A stretch of 64,000 nt of DNA, taken from the NCBI GenBank assembly GCA_050847315.1, contig CP193791.1. One strand, written 5' to 3'. The stretch is from Cedecea sp000277545. GTDB lineage: Bacteria; Pseudomonadota; Gammaproteobacteria; Enterobacterales; Enterobacteriaceae. The first letter of the stretch is position 1. Each line of letters starts with the position of its first letter. A program made the position numbers and the translations under genes. Shown here piece by piece: positions 33,637-41,523 of this stretch. The notes below the pieces were generated by a model that was not told the origin of the DNA, did no database searches, and worked only from the letters and a program-made list of their open reading frames with translations.

Positions 33637-35070
33637 ATGCAGGTCTTACATGTCTGTTCCGAGATGTTTCCTTTGCTGAAAACGGGCGGCCTTGCGGATG
33701 TGCTGGGCGCTTTGCCTGCGGCACAAATTGCCGGCGGCGTTGATACGCGCGTTCTGCTGCCCGCCTTTCCTGATGTGCGGCGAGGAATCGAAGATATTCA
33801 GGTGGTTGCCCACCGACAGACGTTCGCAGGCCCAATGCGTCTGCTCTACGGCCACTACAACGGCGTTGGTATTTACCTGATTGATGCCCCCCATCTTTAT
33901 GAACGCCCGGGCAGCCCATACCACGACACGAACCAGTTTGCTTACCAGGACAACGTACTGCGCTTTGCGCTGCTTGGCTGGGTTGGGGCGGAAATGGCCT
34001 GCGGCCTGGATCCTTTCTGGCATCCCGATGTGGTGCATGCCCACGACTGGCACGCCGGGCTGACGCCGGCCTATCTCGAGGTTCGCGGGCGGCCAGCCAG
34101 GTCGGTATTTACCGTCCATAACCTCGCCTACCAGGGAATGTTCTATGCTCATCACTTAAGTGAAATTGATTTGCCGTGGTGGGTCTACGATATGAACGGG
34201 CTGGAATTCCACGGCCAGATTTCGTACCTGAAGGCCGGGCTTTACTATGCCGACCACATTACCGCCGTCAGCCCAACCTATGCTCGGGAGATTACCGACC
34301 CGCATTTTGCCTATGGCATGGAAGGGCTGCTGCGCCAGCGCCAGCGTGAAGGGCGCCTGTCGGGCATTTTAAACGGCGTGGACGACAAGATCTGGAACCC
34401 GGAAAGCGACCTGCTGCTGGCCTCGCGGTATAACCGCGATTCGCTGGAGGAGAAAGCCGAAAACAAACGCCAGCTGCAGGTAGCGATGGGGCTGAAGGTG
34501 AACGACAAAGTCCCGCTGTTCGCGGTGGTCAGTCGGTTAACCAACCAAAAAGGGCTGGATCTGGTGCTTGAGGCATTGCCGGGGTTGCTGGAGCAGGGCG
34601 GGCAGCTGGCGCTGCTGGGTGCCGGGGATTCCGTGCTGCAGGAAGGGTTCCTGGCGGCGGCGGCCGAGCATCCCGGCCAGGTCGGCGTCCAGATTGGCTA
34701 TCACGAGGCATTTTCCCACCGCATCATGGGCGGTGCCGACGTGATTTTAGTCCCGAGCCGCTTTGAGCCCTGCGGCTTAACGCAGCTCTACGGTCTGAAA
34801 TATGGCACCTTGCCGCTGGTGCGGCGAACCGGTGGTCTGGCTGACACCGTGTCTGATACTTCTCTCGAGAATCTGGCTGACGGTGTGGCGACCGGTTTTG
34901 TGTTTGAAGACAGTAATGCCTGGTCGCTGCTTCGCGCGATCCGGCGTGCTTTCGTGCTGTGGTCCCGCCCGTCGCTGTGGCGTTTTGTGCAGCGGCAGGC
35001 AATGAATATGGATTTTAGCTGGCAGGTAGCGGCGCAGTCATACCGCGACCTTTATCAACGCTTGATGTAA
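33637..35070 (+). CDS. glgA: Glycogen synthase GlgA
   Basis: GT5 glucosyltransferase that extends glycogen from ADP-glucose. It has 477 residues, the E. coli length. K15 in LLKTGGLADV is the ADP-glucose contact. The C-terminal GT-B motif SRFEPCGLTQLYGLKYG includes the catalytic glutamate region. ATG 33637 matches the family start MQVLHVCSEMFP; the frame from 33625 adds four residues. Confidence 0.97.
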   Translation: MQVLHVCSEMFPLLKTGGLADVLGALPAAQIAGGVDTRVLLPAFPDVRRGIEDIQVVAHRQTFAGPMRLLYGHYNGVGIYLIDAPHLYERPGSPYHDTNQFAYQDNVLRFALLGWVGAEMACGLDPFWHPDVVHAHDWHAGLTPAYLEVRGRPARSVFTVHNLAYQGMFYAHHLSEIDLPWWVYDMNGLEFHGQISYLKAGLYYADHITAVSPTYAREITDPHFAYGMEGLLRQRQREGRLSGILNGVDDKIWNPESDLLLASRYNRDSLEEKAENKRQLQVAMGLKVNDKVPLFAVVSRLTNQKGLDLVLEALPGLLEQGGQLALLGAGDSVLQEGFLAAAAEHPGQVGVQIGYHEAFSHRIMGGADVILVPSRFEPCGLTQLYGLKYGTLPLVRRTGGLADTVSDTSLENLADGVATGFVFEDSNAWSLLRAIRRAFVLWSRPSLWRFVQRQAMNMDFSWQVAAQSYRDLYQRLM

Positions 35071-35096
35071 TTACCCATACACCAGGAATCACTGAT

Positions 35097-37544
35097 ATGA
35101 ACGCACCCTTTTCCTATGCATCACCCACGCTGAGCGTCGAGGCGCTTAAACACTCGATTGCCTATAAGCTGATGTTTACGGTGGGGAAAGACCCTGCCAT
35201 CGCCAATAAACACGAGTGGCTTAACGCGACGCTGTTTGCCGTGCGCGACAGGCTGGTGGAGCGCTGGCTGCGTTCCAACCGCGCCCAGCTTTCCCAGGAA
35301 GTCCGCCAGGTTTACTACCTGTCGATGGAGTTTCTGATCGGACGCACGCTGTCGAACGCGCTGCTTTCCCTCGGCATCTATGAAGATGTGAAAAATGCCC
35401 TCGAAGAGATGGGCCTCGACCTCGAAGAGTTGATTGACGAGGAGAACGACCCCGGCCTGGGCAACGGCGGTTTGGGGCGTCTCGCCGCCTGTTTCCTCGA
35501 TTCGCTGGCGACCCTGGGGCTGCCTGGGCGTGGCTACGGCATTCGTTACGACTACGGGATGTTCAAGCAGAACATCGTTGATGGCCGCCAGAAAGAGTCG
35601 CCGGACTACTGGCTTGAGTACGGCAACCCTTGGGAGTTTAAACGCCACAATACGCGCTACAAGGTGCGTTTCGGCGGGCGTATTCAGCAGGAAGGGAAAA
35701 AGTCTCGTTGGGTCGAAACCGAAGAGATCCTCGCGGTTGCCTATGACCAGATTATTCCGGGCTACGACACCGACGCGACCAACACGCTGCGGCTGTGGAA
35801 CGCTCAGGCGAGCAGCGAGATCAACCTCGGTAAGTTTAACCAGGGTGATTATTTCGCGGCGGTGGAAGACAAAAACCACTCCGAAAACGTGTCCCGCGTG
35901 CTTTATCCCGATGACTCGACCTATTCCGGGCGTGAGCTTCGCCTGCGCCAGGAGTATTTCCTGGTTTCGGCGACCATGCAGGACATTCTGAGCCGCCATT
36001 ATCAGCTGCATAAAACCTACGCCAACCTTGCGGATAAAATTGCGATTCACCTGAATGACACTCACCCGGTGCTGTCGATTCCGGAGTTGATGCGGCTGCT
36101 GATTGACGAGCATAAGTTTGAATGGGAGGAAGCGTTCGAAGTGACCTGCCAGGTCTTCTCGTACACCAACCACACGCTGATGAGCGAGGCCCTGGAAACC
36201 TGGCCGGTGGACATGCTCGGCAAGATCCTGCCGCGCCATCTGCAGATCATCTTTGAGATTAACGACTACTTCCTGAAAACCCTGCAGGAACAGTACCCGA
36301 ACGACACGGGGCTGCTGGGCAGGGCATCGATCATCGACGAATCCAACGGCAGGCGAGTGCGGATGGCCTGGCTCGCGGTGGTGGTCAGCCATAAGGTGAA
36401 CGGCGTGTCTGAGCTGCACTCCAATCTGATGGTGCAGTCCCTGTTTGCCGACTTCGCCAGTATCTTCCCGATGCGCTTTAGCAACAAAACGAACGGCGTC
36501 ACGCCGCGCCGCTGGCTGGCGCTTGCCAACCCGGCGCTGTCTGAAGTGCTGGATGAGAATATCGGGCAGACCTGGCGGACGGACTTAAGCCAACTGAACG
36601 ACCTGAAGCAGCACATTGACTACCCGACGGTGCATCAGGCGGTGCGTAAGGCCAAGCTGGCGAATAAAAAACGGCTGGCGACGTACATTGGGCAGCAACT
36701 GAACGTCGTGGTGAGCCCGGACGCCTTATTCGACGTGCAGATTAAGCGCATTCATGAATATAAGCGCCAGCTAATGAACGTCCTGCATGTGATCGCCCGC
36801 TATAACCGCATCAAGGCCGATCCTGAGGCGGAATGGGTGCCACGCGTGAATATTTTCGCGGGTAAAGCGGCGTCGGCCTATTACATGGCGAAGCATATTA
36901 TTCATCTTATCAACGACGTTGCGGAGGTCATCAACAACGACCTGCAGGTTAAAGATAAGCTGAAGGTGGTGTTTATCCCCAACTACAGCGTCAGCCTCGC
37001 CCAGTTGATTATTCCGGCGGCAGATCTCTCCGAGCAAATTTCGCTGGCGGGAACCGAAGCTTCGGGGACCAGTAACATGAAGTTTGCGCTTAACGGGGCG
37101 TTGACCATCGGGACGCTGGACGGCGCCAACGTGGAGATGCTCGACCACGTCGGCAAGGACAACATCTTTATCTTCGGCAACACCGCAGAAGAGGTGGAGA
37201 CACTCCGCAGTAAAGGCTACAACCCTCGGGAGTATTACGAGAAGGATGAAGAACTGCGCCAGGTGCTGACGCAAATCGCGACGGGGGCATTCAGCCCCGG
37301 GGAGCCGGGGCGCTATCGGGACTTAGTCGACTCGCTGATTAACTTTGGCGATCACTACCAGGTGCTGGCGGATTACCGCAGCTATGTGGACTGTCAGGAC
37401 AAGGTGGATGAGGTTTACCAGCAGCCGGAGGAGTGGACTATCCGCACGATGCACAATATTGCCAATATGGGCTATTTCTCGTCAGACAGGACGATTCAGG
37501 AGTATGCCGACGAGATTTGGCATATTAAGCCGGTGAGATTGTAA
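35097..37544 (+). CDS. glgP: Glycogen phosphorylase GlgP
   Basis: Releases glucose-1-phosphate from glycogen ends. It has 815 residues, the E. coli length. The PLP lysine lies in GTSNMKFALNG in the C-terminal half, and NDTHPVLSIPELMR and KRIHEYKRQLMN are family signatures. It is paralogous to malP in this window. It is last in glgBXCAP, followed by two REP-like repeats in place of the E. coli yzgL. Confidence 0.97.
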   Translation: MNAPFSYASPTLSVEALKHSIAYKLMFTVGKDPAIANKHEWLNATLFAVRDRLVERWLRSNRAQLSQEVRQVYYLSMEFLIGRTLSNALLSLGIYEDVKNALEEMGLDLEELIDEENDPGLGNGGLGRLAACFLDSLATLGLPGRGYGIRYDYGMFKQNIVDGRQKESPDYWLEYGNPWEFKRHNTRYKVRFGGRIQQEGKKSRWVETEEILAVAYDQIIPGYDTDATNTLRLWNAQASSEINLGKFNQGDYFAAVEDKNHSENVSRVLYPDDSTYSGRELRLRQEYFLVSATMQDILSRHYQLHKTYANLADKIAIHLNDTHPVLSIPELMRLLIDEHKFEWEEAFEVTCQVFSYTNHTLMSEALETWPVDMLGKILPRHLQIIFEINDYFLKTLQEQYPNDTGLLGRASIIDESNGRRVRMAWLAVVVSHKVNGVSELHSNLMVQSLFADFASIFPMRFSNKTNGVTPRRWLALANPALSEVLDENIGQTWRTDLSQLNDLKQHIDYPTVHQAVRKAKLANKKRLATYIGQQLNVVVSPDALFDVQIKRIHEYKRQLMNVLHVIARYNRIKADPEAEWVPRVNIFAGKAASAYYMAKHIIHLINDVAEVINNDLQVKDKLKVVFIPNYSVSLAQLIIPAADLSEQISLAGTEASGTSNMKFALNGALTIGTLDGANVEMLDHVGKDNIFIFGNTAEEVETLRSKGYNPREYYEKDEELRQVLTQIATGAFSPGEPGRYRDLVDSLINFGDHYQVLADYRSYVDCQDKVDEVYQQPEEWTIRTMHNIANMGYFSSDRTIQEYADEIWHIKPVRL

Positions 37545-37549
37545 CTTTT

Positions 37550-37586
37550 CCCCTCACCCTAACCCTCTCCCCACGAGGGAGAGGGG
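37550..37586 (-). repeat. REP-like palindromic repeat, copy 4 (opposite orientation)
   Basis: CCCCTCACCCTAACCCTCTC and its GAGAGGGG partner form the repeat in reverse orientation compared with all other copies. It lies just after glgP, at the left edge of the glpR-glpD block. Confidence 0.8.
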
Positions 37587-37647
37587 ATCAGAACAAGGAT
37601 GCTTCTTCATCCCCTACTTAGATGGGAGAAAAGGACCAAATTCTTTT

Positions 37648-37684
37648 CCCCCTCTCCCTTTCAGGAGAGGGCCGGGGCGAGGGG
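37648..37684 (+). repeat. REP-like palindromic repeat, copy 5
   Basis: CCCCCTCTCCC and GGAGAGGG flank TTTCA, followed by CCGGGGCGAGGGG. It lies immediately beyond the glpR stop codon and 61 bases after the reversed copy. Confidence 0.8.
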
Positions 37685-37689
37685 AAAAC

Positions 37690-38448
37690 TCAGCACAGCT
37701 CCAGCTGCACGTTATTCTCTTTAATCACCTGCATCACTCCTGCGGGCGGCACCACGTCGGTATACACGGTATCCACCAGGCTAATACTGCCCAGATTCAC
37801 CATCGCATTACGGCCAAACTTCGAATGGTCCACGACCAGCAACACGCTGCGAGAGTTTTCGATAATCGCGCGCTTGGTGCGAACCTCGTGGTAGTCGAAC
37901 TCAAGCAGCGAGCCGTCGCTGTCGATCCCACTGATGCCGAGAATACCGAAGTCGAGACGGAACTGGGAAATGAAGTCCAGCGTGGCCTCGCCGATAATGC
38001 CACCATCGCGGCTGCGCAGCTCTCCGCCGGCCAGAATGATACGGAAATCTTCTTTAGCCATCAGCGTGTTCGCCACGTTGAGGTTGTTGGTCACAATGCG
38101 CAGATTGCTGTGATTAAGCAGCGCATGCGCCACGGCTTCCGGCGTCGTGCCGATGTCGATAAACAGCGTGGCGCCGTTAGGAATTTGGCTGGCAACCTTC
38201 TGCGCAATACGCTCTTTTTCTGCGGTTTGCGTTGCTTTTCGGTCATGCCACGGGGTGTTAACCGAGCTGGAGGGCAGGGCCGCCCCGCCGTGGTGGCGCA
38301 GGATCATATTCTGATCGGCCAGGTCGTTTAAATCCCGGCGGATGGTTTGCGGGCTGACGGCAAACTGTTCCACCAACTCTTCGGTACTGACGTATCCCTG
38401 CTGCTTAACCAGCTCAATAATCGCGTCATGACGTTGTGTCTGCTTCAC
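37690..38448 (-). CDS. glpR: Glycerol-3-phosphate regulon repressor GlpR
   Basis: DeoR-family repressor of glpD, glpFK, glpTQ and glpACB, induced by glycerol-3-phosphate. It has 252 residues, the E. coli length. The helix-turn-helix is YVSTEELVEQFAVSPQTIRR (about 19-38), and the sugar-phosphate sensor domain follows from about 75. It is last in a glpE-glpG-glpR unit. It adjoins glgP here, whereas in E. coli glpR is on the malT side. Confidence 0.97.
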   Translation of the reverse strand: MKQTQRHDAIIELVKQQGYVSTEELVEQFAVSPQTIRRDLNDLADQNMILRHHGGAALPSSSVNTPWHDRKATQTAEKERIAQKVASQIPNGATLFIDIGTTPEAVAHALLNHSNLRIVTNNLNVANTLMAKEDFRIILAGGELRSRDGGIIGEATLDFISQFRLDFGILGISGIDSDGSLLEFDYHEVRTKRAIIENSRSVLLVVDHSKFGRNAMVNLGSISLVDTVYTDVVPPAGVMQVIKENNVQLELC

Positions 38449-38465
38449 AAGCTACTCCAGCATTG

Positions 38466-39287
38466 TTATGTTCGTTTTCGCGCATTCAGGGTATCTACCA
38501 GCGCCATCGCCAGGCCAACCAGCATGCCGGTCAGGTGCGCTGGAATGACAGCGGACTGAGTGAAGACCTCAATAACCAACCAAATTACCGCAAACGCCAG
38601 CAGCCCGCGCTGCATCTGAATGCCGCTGTCGGGATCTCGCTCTCCGCGCAGCCAGACATAACCCATCAGCGCAAACACCGTGCCTGACAGGCCGCCAAAC
38701 AGTGGGCCGGTAAATTTTGCCTGCATAAAACCGCTCAGAAGGGTGGAGATAAGCGTAAGCGTCAGCAGTTTGCCGGTGCCGAGGCGTTTTTCGAGCGCGC
38801 CGCCTAAATACCACCACCATAGTAGGTTAAAGAGGATATGCAGCAAGGAGAAATGCAGTAATCCGTGCGTGAAATAGCGCCAAAACTCAAAGCGCTGCTC
38901 GGGCACGAGCGGCCAACCAAGCACGGAGATCACCGGACCGAAGCCCACGATATTGAGCAGGACAAACAGCGCGATACACACGCCGATGACGATAAGCGTC
39001 AGCGGGCCGGCGCGCTCTTTTATAGTGGCGAAAAAAGGATAGCGTTTATAGCTGAAACCCACGCCGCTGTGGCCGGTACTCCAGCTGGCGGCCTGGTAGC
39101 GCGGGTCGCCAGGGTTCGCGACGAACTTTTCCAGCTCGGCGCGGACATACTGTACCTGGTTCTCATCCGCCAGCCAGACATCGCTTTGCGTATGTTGCTG
39201 AATCGTAAGAATAACGCCCTGAGTTGCCATGTAATCGACAAAAGCCTGCGCCACGCGCGGGTTGGCGAAAGAGGTAATCATGATCAT
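38466..39287 (-). CDS. glpG: Rhomboid intramembrane serine protease GlpG
   Basis: Inner-membrane rhomboid protease, 273 residues (E. coli 276). A cytoplasmic N-terminal domain (about 1-90) precedes six membrane helices. The catalytic serine is S201 in GGLSGTVFALMGY and the histidine is H251 in PAHLTGMLVG, three residues earlier than E. coli H254 because the stretch between them is shorter. The LLHILFNLLWWW helix with H150 and N154 completes the active site. It lies between glpE and glpR. Confidence 0.96.
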   Translation of the reverse strand: MIMITSFANPRVAQAFVDYMATQGVILTIQQHTQSDVWLADENQVQYVRAELEKFVANPGDPRYQAASWSTGHSGVGFSYKRYPFFATIKERAGPLTLIVIGVCIALFVLLNIVGFGPVISVLGWPLVPEQRFEFWRYFTHGLLHFSLLHILFNLLWWWYLGGALEKRLGTGKLLTLTLISTLLSGFMQAKFTGPLFGGLSGTVFALMGYVWLRGERDPDSGIQMQRGLLAFAVIWLVIEVFTQSAVIPAHLTGMLVGLAMALVDTLNARKRT

Positions 39288-39364
39288 GAAAGTTTAACCA
39301 ACTTCGTCTATAAAGCCGTACAAAGGCAAGCAGTATACCTGCAGGGAGCGACAAGGGCTGAACT

Positions 39365-39691
39365 TTACGCGCCGTGAGCGACTTCAGCCGGGAAATGGCG
39401 GTGCCAGGCATCAAAGCCACCGTCGATGCTGTAGACCTGGTCATAGCCTTGCTGCAGCAGATATTGGGCGGCGCCTTTGCTGCTGTTGCCGTGGTAGCAC
39501 ATCACCATGACCGGCGTGTCGAAGTCGGTTTGCTGCATAAAATTCACCAGCGTGTCGTTGGTAAGGTGGTAAGCCCCCGGCGTGTGTCCCATGGCAAAGC
39601 TCTGCGGATCGCGGATATCCACCAATACCGCCTGCTGCTGCTGGAGTTTCTGGTGTGCTTCTTCCACACCAATACATTCAAATTGATCCAT
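39365..39691 (-). CDS. glpE: Thiosulfate sulfurtransferase GlpE
   Basis: Single-domain rhodanese, 108 residues as in E. coli. The active-site cysteine is C65 in MVMCYHGNSSKG. It transfers sulfur from thiosulfate to acceptors such as cyanide or thioredoxin; the link to glycerol metabolism is only by operon. It is first in glpEGR and divergent from glpD. Confidence 0.97.
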   Translation of the reverse strand: MDQFECIGVEEAHQKLQQQQAVLVDIRDPQSFAMGHTPGAYHLTNDTLVNFMQQTDFDTPVMVMCYHGNSSKGAAQYLLQQGYDQVYSIDGGFDAWHRHFPAEVAHGA

Positions 39692-39772
39692 GGTTTTACT
39701 CGTCGAGAAAGAAAGGAAACAAGGGGCATGTTAAGGCATCGCGCCCCGCTGGCGCTGATATTAACGCCAATA

Positions 39773-39788
39773 TGTTATCCATATCACG
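39773..39788 (+). promoter_or_regulatory. CRP-like site between glpE and glpD
   Basis: TGTTA-N6-TCACG matches the CRP consensus at 8 of 10 core positions. It lies about 100 bases before glpD, a gene activated by CRP in E. coli. Confidence 0.45.
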
Positions 39789-39818
39789 TAGAAATGTTTT
39801 TATTTCGTTACCAAAGCG

Positions 39819-39856
39819 GGCGAACACTTGCTATCATGAGCGATATCGAACATTTT
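39819..39856 (+). promoter_or_regulatory. Candidate GlpR operator half-sites upstream of glpD
   Basis: CGAACATTTT (39847-39856) matches the conserved half of GlpR operators, and GCGAACACTT near 39819-39831 is a weaker copy. Tandem GlpR sites repress glpD in E. coli. Confidence 0.5.
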
Positions 39857-39886
39857 TGAGCTTTAACGAAAGTGCGTGAGGGCAAC

Positions 39887-41395
39887 ATGGAAACCAAAGA
39901 TCTGATTGTTATTGGCGGTGGAATCAACGGCGCCGGTATTGCGGCGGACGCCGCTGGCCGCGGGTTATCCGTGTTGATGCTGGAGGGACAGGATCTGGCC
40001 TGCGCGACCTCTTCCGCCAGCTCGAAGCTGATTCACGGCGGCCTGCGTTACCTGGAGCATTATGAGTTTCGCCTGGTGAGTGAGGCGCTGGCGGAGCGTG
40101 AAGTGCTGTTGAAAATGGCGCCGCACATTGCCTTCCCTATGCGCTTTCGTTTGCCGCACCGGCCGCATCTTCGTCCGGCCTGGATGATTCGGACTGGCCT
40201 GTTCATGTACGATCATCTGGGGAAACGCACCAGTTTGCCGGCCTCGACCGGCTTGCGTTTTGGCGCAGATTCAGTGCTCAAGCCTGAGATCGTGCGCGGT
40301 TTCGAATATTCCGATTGCTGGGTGGATGATGCTCGCCTGGTGCTGGCTAACGCCCAAATGGTGACCCGCAAGGGCGGAGAGGTGAAAACCCGTACTCGCG
40401 CCACCAAAGCAACCCGCGAAAATGGGCTGTGGGTCGTTGAAGCGCAGGATATTGATACCGGCGAAACCTTTACCTGGCGCGCGAAAGGCCTGGTGAACGC
40501 CACCGGTCCGTGGGTGAAAACCTTCTTTGACGAAGGGCTACATCTGCCTTCGCCTTACGGTATCCGCCTGATCAAAGGCAGCCACATCGTGGTGCCTCGC
40601 GTGCATACCCAGAAGCAGGCTTACATCCTGCAAAACGAAGATAAACGTATTGTGTTTGTGATCCCGTGGATGGACGAATTCTCCATTATCGGCACCACCG
40701 ACGTGGAATACCACGGTGACCCGAAAGCGGTGCAGATTGATGACAAAGAAGTGAGCTATCTGCTGAACGTTTACAACGCGCATTTCAAAAAGACGCTGAC
40801 CAAAGATGATATCGTCTGGACCTATTCTGGCGTGCGCCCGCTGTGTGATGACGAGTCTGATTCTCCGCAGGCGGTAACCCGTGATTACACGCTGGATATT
40901 CATGACGAAAATGGTCAGGCTCCGCTGCTGTCGGTCTTTGGCGGTAAGCTGACGACCTACCGTAAGCTGGCTGAACATGCGCTGGATAAGCTGGAGCGTT
41001 ACTACCCGAATATCGGCCCGGCCTGGACCAAAGAGTGCCGCCTGCCTGGCGGTGACATCGGTGGCGATCGCGATGATTATGCGGCCAAACTGCGCCGTCG
41101 TTACGGTTTCCTGACCGAAAGCCTTGCCCGTCACCTGGCGCGCACCTATGGCAGCAACAGCGACCTGGTGCTGGGCGAGGCCAAAACCCTGGGCGATCTG
41201 GGCGAAGATTTTGGCCATGAGTTTTATGAAGCCGAGCTTCGCTACCTGGTTGAGCATGAATGGGTCAGATGTGCGGAAGATGCACTGTGGCGCCGCACCA
41301 AACTGGGCATGTGGCTGAACGAAGAGCAGCAGGCGCGGGTGGCGCAGTGGCTGGTCAAGCAGGCGGCTAAAGCGGGACTGTCGCTGGCGTCTTAA
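39887..41395 (+). CDS. glpD: Aerobic glycerol-3-phosphate dehydrogenase GlpD
   Basis: Membrane-associated FAD enzyme that oxidises glycerol-3-phosphate to dihydroxyacetone phosphate and feeds electrons to ubiquinone. It has 502 residues (E. coli 501). The FAD-binding motif VIGGGINGAGIAADAAGRG is at 8-26, and SSKLIHGGLRYLE follows. ATG 39887 is preceded by GAGG at 5 bases. It uses the product of UgpQ and of glycerol kinase. It adjoins malT here, unlike E. coli. Confidence 0.97.
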   Translation: METKDLIVIGGGINGAGIAADAAGRGLSVLMLEGQDLACATSSASSKLIHGGLRYLEHYEFRLVSEALAEREVLLKMAPHIAFPMRFRLPHRPHLRPAWMIRTGLFMYDHLGKRTSLPASTGLRFGADSVLKPEIVRGFEYSDCWVDDARLVLANAQMVTRKGGEVKTRTRATKATRENGLWVVEAQDIDTGETFTWRAKGLVNATGPWVKTFFDEGLHLPSPYGIRLIKGSHIVVPRVHTQKQAYILQNEDKRIVFVIPWMDEFSIIGTTDVEYHGDPKAVQIDDKEVSYLLNVYNAHFKKTLTKDDIVWTYSGVRPLCDDESDSPQAVTRDYTLDIHDENGQAPLLSVFGGKLTTYRKLAEHALDKLERYYPNIGPAWTKECRLPGGDIGGDRDDYAAKLRRRYGFLTESLARHLARTYGSNSDLVLGEAKTLGDLGEDFGHEFYEAELRYLVEHEWVRCAEDALWRRTKLGMWLNEEQQARVAQWLVKQAAKAGLSLAS

Positions 41396-41456
41396 AGAGA
41401 GTTGAACCCTTTTCAGTCCGAGTGTTGGCAGGTTCCGCTCATCTTCAGATTTTTAT

Positions 41457-41495
41457 CCCCCCTCTCCCCTATGGGGAGAGGGCCGGGGTGAGGGG
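41457..41495 (+). repeat. REP-like palindromic repeat, copy 6
   Basis: CCCCCCTCTCCCC and GGGGAGAGGG flank TAT, followed by CCGGGGTGAGGGG. It lies between the convergent glpD and malT genes, at the right edge of the glpR-glpD block, inverted relative to the copy at 37550. Confidence 0.8.
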
Positions 41496-41523
41496 CTGAA
41501 ACTAGCCTTCAGAATATCTCCAG

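Noticed and set aside
37545..37689. CRISPR-like repeats after glgP
   Set aside because: There are only two palindromic copies in opposite orientation, with no regular spacers; they belong to the dispersed REP-like family.
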